From a bacterium (lineage in GTDB: Bacteria; Elusimicrobiota; Elusimicrobia; UBA1565; UBA9628): a DNA stretch of 42,890 bases. Positions 9,238 through 17,671 of the stretch are shown piece by piece; the first letter of the stretch is position 1; every line of letters starts with the position of its first letter. Made by a program: the position numbers and the translations under genes. The notes under the pieces are model-generated. The model made no database searches, had not been told where the DNA came from, and saw only the letters and a list, made by a program, of their open reading frames with translations. The stretch spans positions 1 through 42,890 of the forward strand of contig JAJZCM010000010.1 of the NCBI GenBank assembly GCA_021846045.1, in the 5' to 3' direction.

Positions 9238-9777
9238 CTAATTGGATGCTGAAGCGCCGGTGATGCGTTGGGTTAGTTTTTCTGCGATCAAGAAGGCTTT
9301 GAGCTTTCCGGTCGGGCTGAGTTCGTATTTGCGTCCTCTGCGGGATCCGGAGGCAAGGATGTCCCCGTTTCTGGAGACATTTTGAAGAGTTCGGTCAATT
9401 CTGACTATGGGGTATCCTGATTTCCTTAGCCAGCGAGCGAGTTGAAGGGCGCTGGGTCTAGGGTTGTTCGCGAGATTTTTGCTTGCGGCGATTAAAACAA
9501 GGCATGCCTCCGCTTCCTGCCCCAGAGTTTCGAGCTTGCTCCTTAGCAATAGGTTTTCCCCCGATATTTCCGCTATTTTCCCCCATTCAATGCTTGCGAG
9601 GTCGTTTTCTGGCGCCGCTGCGGGTCTTGTGTAATGTAGAGGAGCAGGTTTTTGTGATTCTTGGATATCCGCTTTTTGATTCAAAAAGGCCTGAAGTTGC
9701 TCTTTAATGAATTCTTCGGGTCCCAAGGCTTCGAATTCGAGCCCATTTGGGAAGCGAAGTCTGAGTTTTTTTGCCAT
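9238..9777 (-). CDS. Hypothetical protein, possible C-terminal winged-helix DNA-binding domain
   Basis: MAKKLRLRFPNGLEFEALGPEEFI...; C-terminus LARWLRKSGYPIVRIDRTLQNVSRNGDILASGSRRGRKYELSPTGKLKAFL resembles a wHTH. Start could also be 9798 or 9819. Confidence 0.55.
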   Translation of the reverse strand: MAKKLRLRFPNGLEFEALGPEEFIKEQLQAFLNQKADIQESQKPAPLHYTRPAAAPENDLASIEWGKIAEISGENLLLRSKLETLGQEAEACLVLIAASKNLANNPRPSALQLARWLRKSGYPIVRIDRTLQNVSRNGDILASGSRRGRKYELSPTGKLKAFLIAEKLTQRITGASASN

Positions 9778-9810
9778 TAAGTCTTCAGGAGTTGGCATAA
9801 GTATAGACAT

Positions 9811-9839
9811 ATAATACAAAATAAGGCGTTATATGACAA
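9811..9839 (-). promoter_or_regulatory. Sigma-70-type promoter: -35 TTGTCA / 17 bp / -10 TATTAT
   Basis: Minus strand TTGTCA (9839-9834), 17-bp spacer, TATTAT (9816-9811), immediately upstream of the 9238-9777 gene. Confidence 0.6.
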
Positions 9840-9866
9840 TTTTATGCCAGTTATAGGTCTATTGAC

Positions 9867-9887
9867 TGTGGATAAGCCTGTGGAAAA
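9867..9887. promoter_or_regulatory. Two tandem DnaA-box-like 9-mers
   Basis: TGTGGATAA (9867-9875; reverse complement of TTATCCACA) and TGTGGAAAA (9879-9887; TTTTCCACA), 12-bp start-to-start spacing. Confidence 0.45.
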
Positions 9888-9912
9888 CGAATTTTGGGGA
9901 GGTTGAAACGCC

Positions 9913-11328
9913 TTAGAATCGGCCGGAAACGTTAAAAGATATGAGGCTGGCGATATCTCCAGCGGGAGCTGCGGTGTTGGGGTAGCCGGCGACGGCGGCA
10001 GGACCGGCTAAAAAGATTGCGCCAGTCAAGGACACCGTAAGACTGCTTCTAAAACTGCGCCTTAAGGTTACGTCCCATTCGTCTCCCAGATTGCGTGAAC
10101 CGCTGGCAACTTGGTCGGCGCGGTAGAGAAAATAGTCAAGGTCAAGGGAAACGTTGTCATAGGCCGGAGGGGTATACCCGCCGCTTACAACGTCAATGCC
10201 GGTCGCTCCCTGGGGGAGCCCGCTGGCGGTTGGGGCTGTTCCCAGGGCCGCATAGGGGGTGGCGGCAAAAAAAGCGCCAAAGCCGTCTCTTTGAAGCCCG
10301 TCAAATTGGTGTCCATGGGCTGGGAAAAATGCGGTATCCGTTCCGGTTGCTCCGGGGGTTGCTCCGCTTCCGTGAGCCAAGGCCACATGGGCGATTCCAT
10401 CCCCCACTTTGTAAAGAGGCTGTTTCCATTTGGCCCTGACAACTGCGGCGTTTCCATTGTAGGTGATGGAGTTGGGCGCGCCATTGGCCCCGTTGGTGGT
10501 TGCTTGGCCTTTTTCTAGGGCGGCTTCTCCGTCAAAAACTAGGGAACCGTAATTGATTTGATAGCGGAGGCTGGTAAAACTTCTTGTGGCGGAAGTTAAG
10601 GTATCGCCCAAGCCAGGGTCGATTTCCGGTCCATTTCCATTTTCAACGAGTTCGTTGAGTTCCCACATGCCGTCAGTGGGAAGGGCGAAGGTAAATCCTG
10701 CCAAGTTAAGGCCATTGGGGGCGAGAAAGCTGGAGCCGGGGGCGGAAAAGTTATCGCTATAAATGGAATGGCTGGTGTTAAAATAGAAGCCTTCAAGCGA
10801 GGTTTCCCAAAAAGGGAGATTGGCCTTGACGGTTGCCCCGGTAAATCCGGCGCCGTCGTCATCCAATAGAAGTCCGCTCCCTAACATGAAATTTTGCCGT
10901 CCAATGGTCGCTTCGATGGATTTTCCTAAAATGTGATGAACGCGGATGTAGGCGTTTTCCATAAAAGGGGTGAGCGAGGTGTTGGGGTAATTATTGGCGA
11001 TTTGGCCGAAAGGCGAGCCTTTGAGAGCCGCGGTCGAACCGGATACTCCTAAGGCATGAAACTTGACTCCGATGTCCATGGTCGTCCCATTCCAAGAATC
11101 GGGCAAATCAATATTGCGGACGGCGATGCCAAGGCTCGCGTCGTTGGCGATATAATTCTGATTGTCTTTTTGCGAGGGATTATAATTGAGGTTGGAGTAG
11201 GAAAGGACGTCCACGTTGTATCCGGCGGATAAATCCAGATTGGTGGCGTAGAGTTGGGATGAAGATAGTAATAGCGAAAGGCCGCATGCAAAATATGAAA
11301 GAATCTTCCTCGAGCCTTGGGGCATCAA
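9913..11328 (-). CDS. Outer-membrane beta-barrel (porin/alginate-export-like) protein
   Basis: Signal peptide (LSYFACGLSLLLSSSQLYA), many amphipathic strands, ASIGRQNF-type barrel motif, C-terminal Phe (ISFNVSGRF). Confidence 0.65.
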   Translation of the reverse strand: MMPQGSRKILSYFACGLSLLLSSSQLYATNLDLSAGYNVDVLSYSNLNYNPSQKDNQNYIANDASLGIAVRNIDLPDSWNGTTMDIGVKFHALGVSGSTAALKGSPFGQIANNYPNTSLTPFMENAYIRVHHILGKSIEATIGRQNFMLGSGLLLDDDGAGFTGATVKANLPFWETSLEGFYFNTSHSIYSDNFSAPGSSFLAPNGLNLAGFTFALPTDGMWELNELVENGNGPEIDPGLGDTLTSATRSFTSLRYQINYGSLVFDGEAALEKGQATTNGANGAPNSITYNGNAAVVRAKWKQPLYKVGDGIAHVALAHGSGATPGATGTDTAFFPAHGHQFDGLQRDGFGAFFAATPYAALGTAPTASGLPQGATGIDVVSGGYTPPAYDNVSLDLDYFLYRADQVASGSRNLGDEWDVTLRRSFRSSLTVSLTGAIFLAGPAAVAGYPNTAAPAGDIASLISFNVSGRF

Positions 11329-12035
11329 GTTTTTCGCGGGCGCTTTTGAGTTTTAGGGGCGGAAGATACCTCTTTTCCCCCCTTCTTGGGCGAAATTTTG
11401 TCTTGGGCCCACGCGGCAAAATAAGTGTTGGGATACTCCAAAGCGATCTTTTGATAGGCCACCTTTGCGTCTTCCATTTTCCCTTGGGCTTCGTAGCAGC
11501 GGGCTAAAACGGAGTGAACTTGAGGCGCAAGGAAATGATCAGGATAAAGATCAAGAAATTTTTGGGCTTCAACCTCGGCTTTATCACAGGCTTTGGAGGC
11601 TTCATAAGTTAAAGCTAAATCATTGAGCGCAAAGGGCGTCAGCGTTTGTGAATTGACCGCTTCGAGTTGCCGGTAATAGGCTTCGGCCGTCACATAGTCG
11701 CCGGTAGAATAAGATACGTCTCCCGCAAACAGGAGTCCGTAGCCGGCGGCCGGGGTATTCGAGTATTGGGCTTCGAGATCCTTAATTTGGGAGAAAGCCT
11801 TGTCTTTGTGCCCGGCGGCATAGATTCCCTCTGCGAGTCCAAGTTTCTCCCAGGCGTTGTTTCTGTGGACCTTAAAATTGTGGTAGGCCGTAAACCCCAC
11901 AAGAGCGATGACAAGGGCGATGCCCGCGATAATCCCGGAAACTTTTCTATTGGCTTTAATCCAAAGAATCGTTTTTGCGAGAGCGCCTTCCAATTCGTCA
12001 TTTTTGACCTGTTGCCTAGCCCAGTGCGTTCCCAT
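11325..12035 (-). CDS. Membrane-anchored TPR protein (YfgM/TPR_21-like)
   Basis: Cytosolic N-terminus, one TM (VSGIIAGIALVIALVGFTAY), TPR motifs; stop overlaps start of the barrel gene. Confidence 0.65.
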   Translation of the reverse strand: MGTHWARQQVKNDELEGALAKTILWIKANRKVSGIIAGIALVIALVGFTAYHNFKVHRNNAWEKLGLAEGIYAAGHKDKAFSQIKDLEAQYSNTPAAGYGLLFAGDVSYSTGDYVTAEAYYRQLEAVNSQTLTPFALNDLALTYEASKACDKAEVEAQKFLDLYPDHFLAPQVHSVLARCYEAQGKMEDAKVAYQKIALEYPNTYFAAWAQDKISPKKGGKEVSSAPKTQKRPRKT

Positions 12036-12084
12036 TCAATTTTCTCCCCTTAAAAAGATAACAAAAAAACGTTCGCTTAAAACT

Positions 12085-12156
12085 TGCCCCGAGAGGGAAT
12101 CGAACCCCCATCCTCTCCTTAGGACGGAGTAGCTCTATCCATTGAGCTATCGGGGC
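12085..12156 (-). tRNA. tRNA-Arg (anticodon CCT)
   Basis: Minus strand GCCCCGA TA GCTC..GAGC T ACTCC GTCCTAA GGAGA GGAT GGGGG TTCGATT CCCTC TCGGGGC A; cloverleaf, no encoded CCA. Confidence 0.93.
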
Positions 12157-12170
12157 TCAAAAGAGATCAT

Positions 12171-12689
12171 TTAATACTCCAATAGAGAATGAATGCGTTG
12201 GCCGGTTAATTTCTGGCGGCCTTTGAGCGCTCTGAGCTCAAGTAAAAACGCCAAACCCGCAACTTTTCCCCCGATTTTTTCTAAAAGCTGGCAAGCGGCC
12301 TGGGCGGTTCCTCCAGTCGCTAGGACATCGTCGACCAGCAAGATGTTGGTCCCCGAGGGAAAGGCGTCCGCGTGAGCCTCAAGAACATCTTGGCCGTATT
12401 CCAAATCGTAATTAACGGAAACCGTTTTTCGAGGAAGCTTGCCTTTCTTTCGAACCAAAATGACTCCGGCGCCCAAGCAATAGGCAATAGGCGTGGCAAG
12501 CAGGAACCCTCGAGACTCGATTCCGGCGACAATGCCAATAGAGGAATTTTTAAAGGGATCGGCCATTTGATCGATGGCGGACTTAAAAGATTTTGCGTCG
12601 GCCAAAAGGGGCGTGATGTCTTTAAAAACGATTCCGGGTTTTGGGAAATCGGGAACATCGACTATGGATTCTTTTAATTGAGCGCTCAT
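12171..12689 (-). CDS. apt: Adenine phosphoribosyltransferase
   Basis: VPDFPKPGIVFKDITPLL, GIESRGFLLATPIAY, ILLVDDVLATGGTAQAA. Confidence 0.95.
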   Translation of the reverse strand: MSAQLKESIVDVPDFPKPGIVFKDITPLLADAKSFKSAIDQMADPFKNSSIGIVAGIESRGFLLATPIAYCLGAGVILVRKKGKLPRKTVSVNYDLEYGQDVLEAHADAFPSGTNILLVDDVLATGGTAQAACQLLEKIGGKVAGLAFLLELRALKGRQKLTGQRIHSLLEY

Positions 12690-13765
12690 TATTTCCTCTT
12701 CTTCTTTTTAGAATACGCGGCCTTTGGAGATTTTTTAGGCGTTGCTTTCTTGTGCTTGTTTTTTAAAAGCTTTTGAGCGAGCCGCGGAATTCTTCGCCGC
12801 ATCAAGGAAAGCTCGTTAGATGAACTCTTCTTTTTGTGAAGAACGGGGCGACCTAGAATGTCGGTGCGTTCTGAATGGGCATGCCAGCCCGGATGGAGGT
12901 TCGGGGCTTTATATTTTGAGTCTTCAACCTCGATTAATCCCATGCGGTTGGAAACCCGCCGCAAGCGCAATAAAGCCCTTTCCTCAATCTGGCGTATTCT
13001 CTCGCGGGAAAGCCGGAGGCGCTTTCCCACTTCTTCAAGGGTCATCGGGTTTTGGCCGGTGAGGCCGTACCTGAGTTCGATGATCATTCGTTCGCGACTC
13101 CCGATTTCACGAATGGCCTGGTTGAGCTCATCATGAAGCTTGAGAACGGAAAGAAGGCTGTCGGGGGAATTGCTTTCGGAATCGGAAAGCGTGTTTTCTA
13201 CCGTCAAATTCTCTTCTCCACCGTCAATTGGCGCATCAAGAGAGCTGATTCCTCGCGTGGCTTCGGCCGTGTCTAAAACTGCGCGCACTTGCCGTGCGTT
13301 CCAACGCATTTTTTTCGCCATTTCTACCAAACTTGGTTCTCTCCCAATTTTGGCGCGCATTTTTTCCCATTCCCTAAGCCATTTTCTAAGGGCTTCCCAC
13401 GCATGCGGGGGAACGCGGATGGTTTTTGATTGCTCCTCGACCGCGCGGCGAATGGATTGTTCAATCCAATAGGAGGAATAGGTTGAAAAACGGAATCCTT
13501 TTCGGGGGTCGAATTTTTCAATGGAACGGATGAGGCCGATGTTGCCTTCTTCGACCAAATCCATGAAATCAATGCCTTGCCGATGATATTTTTTGGCGAT
13601 AGGAACGACGAGGCGGAGGTTAAGCTCCATGATGCGCTTTTTTGCCTCATGATTGCCGCGCTTGGCTTGTTTCCAAAGTTTGTGCATTTCTTCGCGATCA
13701 ACGGGAGGAAGTTTTTGGATGCCCTTAAAGTATTGGTTGAGCGAATCAATGCTTGCTTCTGTCAT
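12689..13765 (-). CDS. RNA polymerase sigma-70 family factor with basic C-terminal extension
   Basis: Region 2 (NLRLVVPIAKKYHRQGIDFMDLVEEGNIGLIRSIEKFDPRKGFRFSTYSSYWIEQSIRR), region 4 (MTLEEVGKRLRLSRERIRQIEERALLRLR), then about 75 residues of Lys/Arg-rich tail. Confidence 0.93.
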   Translation of the reverse strand: MTEASIDSLNQYFKGIQKLPPVDREEMHKLWKQAKRGNHEAKKRIMELNLRLVVPIAKKYHRQGIDFMDLVEEGNIGLIRSIEKFDPRKGFRFSTYSSYWIEQSIRRAVEEQSKTIRVPPHAWEALRKWLREWEKMRAKIGREPSLVEMAKKMRWNARQVRAVLDTAEATRGISSLDAPIDGGEENLTVENTLSDSESNSPDSLLSVLKLHDELNQAIREIGSRERMIIELRYGLTGQNPMTLEEVGKRLRLSRERIRQIEERALLRLRRVSNRMGLIEVEDSKYKAPNLHPGWHAHSERTDILGRPVLHKKKSSSNELSLMRRRIPRLAQKLLKNKHKKATPKKSPKAAYSKKKKRK

Positions 13766-13786
13766 GCGTTCTCCTAGCCCTGGTAT

Positions 13787-14059
13787 TTAACGGCGAATAT
13801 CAAACTCCGATTCTGATTCTTGGGCAGGCCGGGCTTCTTGAACCAAGGTAGTAATTCTTGAGCGTCCCAGACCCGCTTCTAATTTTTTCATAAATTCTTT
13901 AACCTGGGCTTCCGAACCTTGAGCCTCTCCTTCAACCATCCCATCTTCTCTATTGCGGATCCACCCCGATAAGCCAAGATATTGGGCAAGTTCCTGAACC
14001 GACCAACGCAAGCCTACTCCTTGCACATTTCCACCAACGATAAAATGGATCCTTTCCAT
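13787..14059 (-). CDS. Acylphosphatase
   Basis: VGGNVQGVGLRWSVQELAQYLGLSGWIRNREDGMVEGEAQG signature. Confidence 0.9.
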   Translation of the reverse strand: MERIHFIVGGNVQGVGLRWSVQELAQYLGLSGWIRNREDGMVEGEAQGSEAQVKEFMKKLEAGLGRSRITTLVQEARPAQESESEFDIRR

Positions 14060-14066
14060 CTAAAAA

Positions 14067-14139
14067 TCGGGGCACTGAGATTTGAACTCAGAACCTCTTG
14101 GTCCCGAACCAAGCGCTCTGCCAATTGAGCTATGCCCCG
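14067..14139 (-). tRNA. tRNA-Pro (anticodon CGG)
   Basis: Minus strand CGGGGCATAGCTCAATTGGCAGAGCGCTTGGTTCGGGACCAAGAGGTTCTGAGTTCAAATCTCAGTGCCCCG; loop TTCGGGA. Confidence 0.93.
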
Positions 14140-14166
14140 TCAAAACAAGCGCCCAAATTTAAAACA

Positions 14167-14238
14167 TCGGGGACCCGGGAATCGAACCCGGAGTCTCTCC
14201 CACCCCAAGGGAGCGCTCTACCATTGAGCCAGTCCCCG
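14167..14238 (-). tRNA. tRNA-Pro (anticodon GGG)
   Basis: Minus strand CGGGGACTGGCTCAATGGTAGAGCGCTCCCTTGGGGTGGGAGAGACTCCGGGTTCGATTCCCGGGTCCCCG; loop TTGGGGT. Confidence 0.92.
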
Positions 14239-14270
14239 CAAAACCGCGGAACCTCATACTGTCCCGAGGA

Positions 14271-14296
14271 CTACCATTGAGCCAGTCCCCGCAAAA
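14271..14296 (-). repeat. Partial duplicate of the 5' end (acceptor + D arm) of tRNA-Pro(GGG)
   Basis: ctaccattgagccagtccccgcaaaa at 14271-14296 is identical to 14218-14243. Confidence 0.9.
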
Positions 14297-14327
14297 GTTA
14301 AAGCTCCATACTTTATAAAAATTTGAA

Positions 14328-14708
14328 TTAAGATGAAAGTTCTTTCACCGCGGCACGCAAGTCTTGGCGAATTTCTTCTAAGGCTTTAAAAAAAGAATGG
14401 TCAAGCGTTGTGGAAATGTTGGAGCCGGCGGGAAATGCTTTCCCCCCCCCTTTTAACTCTTTTAAAACGGTTTTTCTCGCCCCAAGCAGCGTCACTTTCT
14501 GATCAATGATGAGCTCCTTTAGGCGAAGAAGGGAAATGATATCCTTGCGTTCATAACGGCGGTGTCCGCTGGATATTCGAGAGGGGCGAGGAAAGCCGAC
14601 GCGTTTTTCCCAGTATCTCAGCGTATAGGGCTTGATTTGGCAAAAGCGGCAAACCTCGCCCATGGTAAAGAAATTTTTATCGGGCAAAGCCCCAAAAGAA
14701 TCCGACAT
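14328..14708 (-). CDS. MerR-family transcriptional regulator
   Basis: FTMGEVCRFCQIKPYTLRYWEKRVGFPRPSRISSGHRRYERKDI. Confidence 0.92.
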   Translation of the reverse strand: MSDSFGALPDKNFFTMGEVCRFCQIKPYTLRYWEKRVGFPRPSRISSGHRRYERKDIISLLRLKELIIDQKVTLLGARKTVLKELKGGGKAFPAGSNISTTLDHSFFKALEEIRQDLRAAVKELSS

Positions 14709-14714
14709 TCCGAT

Positions 14715-14978
14715 TTAGGGGTTAAGCAAGTTGCGCGACGCTTTAAAGCGGACGCTTCTGCGCTCCGGCACCGAGACTGACGCCCCGGTTTTTGGGTTTC
14801 TACCGGCGCGGGCTTTTCTGTATTTGACGCGGAAAGTTCCGAAGTTGGAAATAACGACTTTCTCGTCTTTTCTCAAAGCCTCGCCAATCGCCTGAAACGC
14901 GGTTTCAACGGCCATGGCGGCTTCGCTTTTCGCGCTTAGAGTTTTAGCGACGGCTTTGATGACGTCCAATCTATTCAT
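14715..14978 (-). CDS. HU/IHF family DNA-binding protein
   Basis: Starts MNRLDVIKAVAKTL; VVISNFGTFRVKYRKARAGRNPKTG signature. Confidence 0.94.
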   Translation of the reverse strand: MNRLDVIKAVAKTLSAKSEAAMAVETAFQAIGEALRKDEKVVISNFGTFRVKYRKARAGRNPKTGASVSVPERRSVRFKASRNLLNP

Positions 14979-15532
14979 GACTGCGGCTCCTCAGATGACG
15001 GAGGCGGGGTCTCTCCACCGTTATCTTTCTTCTTTTCAAGGTCTTTAAAAATATCTTCCGGCTTTAGATTTTTCAGTTCACCTTTAAATTTGGATACTTC
15101 ATCTTCCGTAATGGGTTTGGCCAACGTTTGACAGCGGTCGAAAACGCCGCTATCCACATAAATAGGGCATCCTACGCGAACGGCCACCGCGATGGCGTCG
15201 GAGGGGCGAGCATCCAGGGTAATTGCGGAATTTCCCTTATGAATATGAACCCGCGCATAAAAGGTGTTTTCTTTAATGTCGGAGATCACGGCCTTGTCGA
15301 CTGCATATCCCAAGGTTTTGATCGTTGAAACCAATAAATCGTGGGTCAACGGCCTGGGGAGAACAATTCCGGAAAAACGGATGGCAATCGCTTGGCTTTC
15401 CGCGATTCCAATCCAGATGGGAAGAAGGCGGTTGCCGCTTAATTCTTCAAGAAAAATGATCGCTTCATTGACCATGGTCGCTAGCGAATAAATGCGGACT
15501 TCCAAATCCTGGGGCTCTTTGGCTTTGGCCAT
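14975..15532 (-). CDS. Bifunctional nuclease (BFN/DUF151) domain protein
   Basis: LPIWIGIAESQAIAIRFSG...RPLTHDLLVSTIKTLG...LDARPSDAIAVAVRVGCPIYV. Confidence 0.92.
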   Translation of the reverse strand: MAKAKEPQDLEVRIYSLATMVNEAIIFLEELSGNRLLPIWIGIAESQAIAIRFSGIVLPRPLTHDLLVSTIKTLGYAVDKAVISDIKENTFYARVHIHKGNSAITLDARPSDAIAVAVRVGCPIYVDSGVFDRCQTLAKPITEDEVSKFKGELKNLKPEDIFKDLEKKKDNGGETPPPSSEEPQS

Positions 15533-15536
15533 GAGT

Positions 15537-16697
15537 CTATTTAATCAAATCCTGATGAGTTAAGAAAGCTGGAGCATTGGAGGGCTTTTCGAGCTGCCGC
15601 AACAACAAAGCCAGTCCTTCTCCCGTTTTTGCCGAGACCAGCAAACGGTTTGGATATCGCAAATTCAAAGCCGCGCGCTTTTGGAAATCCAAGGTGTCCG
15701 CCTTATTGAGAATTTTAATCTGCGGGACATTTGCGGCCTTAAGTTGTTCAAGAGTTTTAATGACGATTTCATCTTGAATTTCAATATCTTTTGAATTCGC
15801 ATCCGAGACGATTAAAAGACAATCCGCCTGGGGAATTTCTTCAAGAGTCGAATGGAAGGCCGCGATCAAGGCAGTCGGCAGGCGCCCAATAAAACCGACG
15901 GTGTCGGTTAAAACGGCGGGGGCCCCTTTTGGCAAGCGGATTTTGCGGGAATGAGGGTCTAAAGTTGCAAAGAGTTTGTCATCTACGTAAACAGTTTTCG
16001 GGCTTTTGCTCAGAGCGTTCAGGAGAGTCGACTTTCCCGCGTTGGTGTATCCGATCAGTGCGATTTGTTTTGCATTTCCCTCGATCCGGTTTTTTCGGCG
16101 AACCTCCCGGCTTGATTTGACTTTCTTTAGATCATTTTTCAAACGCCGGATGCGAAGCTGGATATGGCGTTTTTCATATTCCAGTTTGCGCTCACCGGGA
16201 CCGCGGGTTCCAATTCCCCCCACTTGTTGAGAAAATCCTCGCCAAGACCCGGTCAGACGCGGCAATAGATAAGAGAGTTGCGCGATTTCTACTTGAATTT
16301 TTCCCTCGCGGGTTTGCGCTCTTTTAGCGAAAATATCCAAAATCAAGCGCGAGCGGTCCAGCGCCTTGGCGCGGCAAAGAGACTCGATATTTTTTTGCTG
16401 GGCGGCGGTCAGATCATGGTCGAAGATCACGGTCGATGATTTAAGCCTTTGGCAAGCGGATGCGATTTCCAGGATTTTGCCGCGTCCGATCAAAGTTGCC
16501 GGATGATAATGATCGACCAATTGATAAAATTTTTCCGCGACGTCTCCGCCTGCGGTTTCCGCCAAACGCTCAAGTTCGGACAGGCTTGACTCCATGGCGT
16601 GAAATTCCCGTTTAAGACCGACGCCCACCAAGATAATTCTCTCGAGCGATTTGTTCTCAAAAAAACGCGTAAATCCCTTCTGAGATTCATTGCTCAT
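15537..16697 (-). CDS. hflX: GTPase HflX
   Basis: GGIGTRGPGERKLEYEKRHIQLRIRRLKNDL, IALIGYTNAGKSTLLNAL, LTDTVGFIGRLPTALIAAFHSTLEE; TAATG overlap with miaA stop supports start at 16697. Confidence 0.95.
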   Translation of the reverse strand: MSNESQKGFTRFFENKSLERIILVGVGLKREFHAMESSLSELERLAETAGGDVAEKFYQLVDHYHPATLIGRGKILEIASACQRLKSSTVIFDHDLTAAQQKNIESLCRAKALDRSRLILDIFAKRAQTREGKIQVEIAQLSYLLPRLTGSWRGFSQQVGGIGTRGPGERKLEYEKRHIQLRIRRLKNDLKKVKSSREVRRKNRIEGNAKQIALIGYTNAGKSTLLNALSKSPKTVYVDDKLFATLDPHSRKIRLPKGAPAVLTDTVGFIGRLPTALIAAFHSTLEEIPQADCLLIVSDANSKDIEIQDEIVIKTLEQLKAANVPQIKILNKADTLDFQKRAALNLRYPNRLLVSAKTGEGLALLLRQLEKPSNAPAFLTHQDLIK

Positions 16698-17671
16698 TAG
16701 AGGGTTTCCCATTGACGGAGAATACTCGCGGCTTCGGCAAACATAAGGGCGGCTTCTTGTCCGGCAATATCAAAAACGGGACCCTTGATTTGATGTTTAA
16801 ACCAAGTGCGCTGCCTTTTGGCGTAGGCGAGAGTCTCTTTAATAAATTCCGAAAGCCCTTTCTCCGGCAAAATTTTCCCTTGAAGGCATTGGACGGCTTG
16901 AGGGTATCCAAGGCTCTGAAATCCCGGTTCTTCCCCGGAATAAGTCTTGGGGACAAGGCGGGCGGTCTCTTGAAGGATTTGAGGCCACATTCGGAGGCAT
17001 CTTTCTTTAAGCCTTTGCTTTAAGACCTCAACAGGCCATTCGATGCGGAGAGTTAAAAACTCTTCCGAATTTATTTTTTCTTGTTTCCAAAAATCCGATA
17101 TAGGGCGTCCGCTAATCTTATAAACTTCCAAAGCCCGGATAACCCTTTGTATGTTGTTGGCGGGGATTTTGTTTGCCGCGATCGGGTCTATTTTTTCGAG
17201 TTCTTGATGCAAAAATAAACGTCCTTTTTCTTCCGAGGTTTTGAGCAGTTCGGCGCGTATAGAATCATCGGCCTTGGGAAGAGAAGATAATCCTTGTGAA
17301 AGGGCCTTAAGATAAAGCCCCGTTCCTCCGGCGATAATTGGAAGACGTTTCCGGTCTCGAATTTCCGAAAGAAGAGGTTTTGCCAGGGTTGCGAAGGTTC
17401 CGGCGTCAAAAAAATTTTTGGGGTCTAAAAAATCCACAAGATGGTAGGGAATCTCGTCAAAACGGGCTTGTCCGTCCAACAGCGGTTTTGCCGTTCCAGC
17501 GTTAAGAAATTTGTAGATTTGACGCGAATCAGCGGAAACAATCTCTCCGTTAAATTCTCGGGCAAGCAGAATCGCAAGATCTGTTTTTCCCGATCCCGTC
17601 GGGCCGACGACGGCAACCCAATGGGCGGGCTTCGAATCAGGGCTCAGGATTTTAGCGTGGATTCTTTCCAA
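16697..17671 (-). CDS. miaA: tRNA dimethylallyltransferase
   Basis: VVGPTGSGKTDLAILLAREFNGEIVSADSRQIYKFLNAGTAKP; AGGTGLYLKAL; ETLAYAKRQRTWFK. Confidence 0.96.
   Translation of the reverse strand: MERIHAKILSPDSKPAHWVAVVGPTGSGKTDLAILLAREFNGEIVSADSRQIYKFLNAGTAKPLLDGQARFDEIPYHLVDFLDPKNFFDAGTFATLAKPLLSEIRDRKRLPIIAGGTGLYLKALSQGLSSLPKADDSIRAELLKTSEEKGRLFLHQELEKIDPIAANKIPANNIQRVIRALEVYKISGRPISDFWKQEKINSEEFLTLRIEWPVEVLKQRLKERCLRMWPQILQETARLVPKTYSGEEPGFQSLGYPQAVQCLQGKILPEKGLSEFIKETLAYAKRQRTWFKHQIKGPVFDIAGQEAALMFAEAASILRQWETL

Noticed and set aside
8817-9900. oriC suggested by AT-rich DNA plus DnaA boxes
   Set aside because: Gene orientation converges on this region, the opposite of the usual origin pattern, only two DnaA-like boxes were seen, and no dnaA/dnaN/gyrB is nearby.
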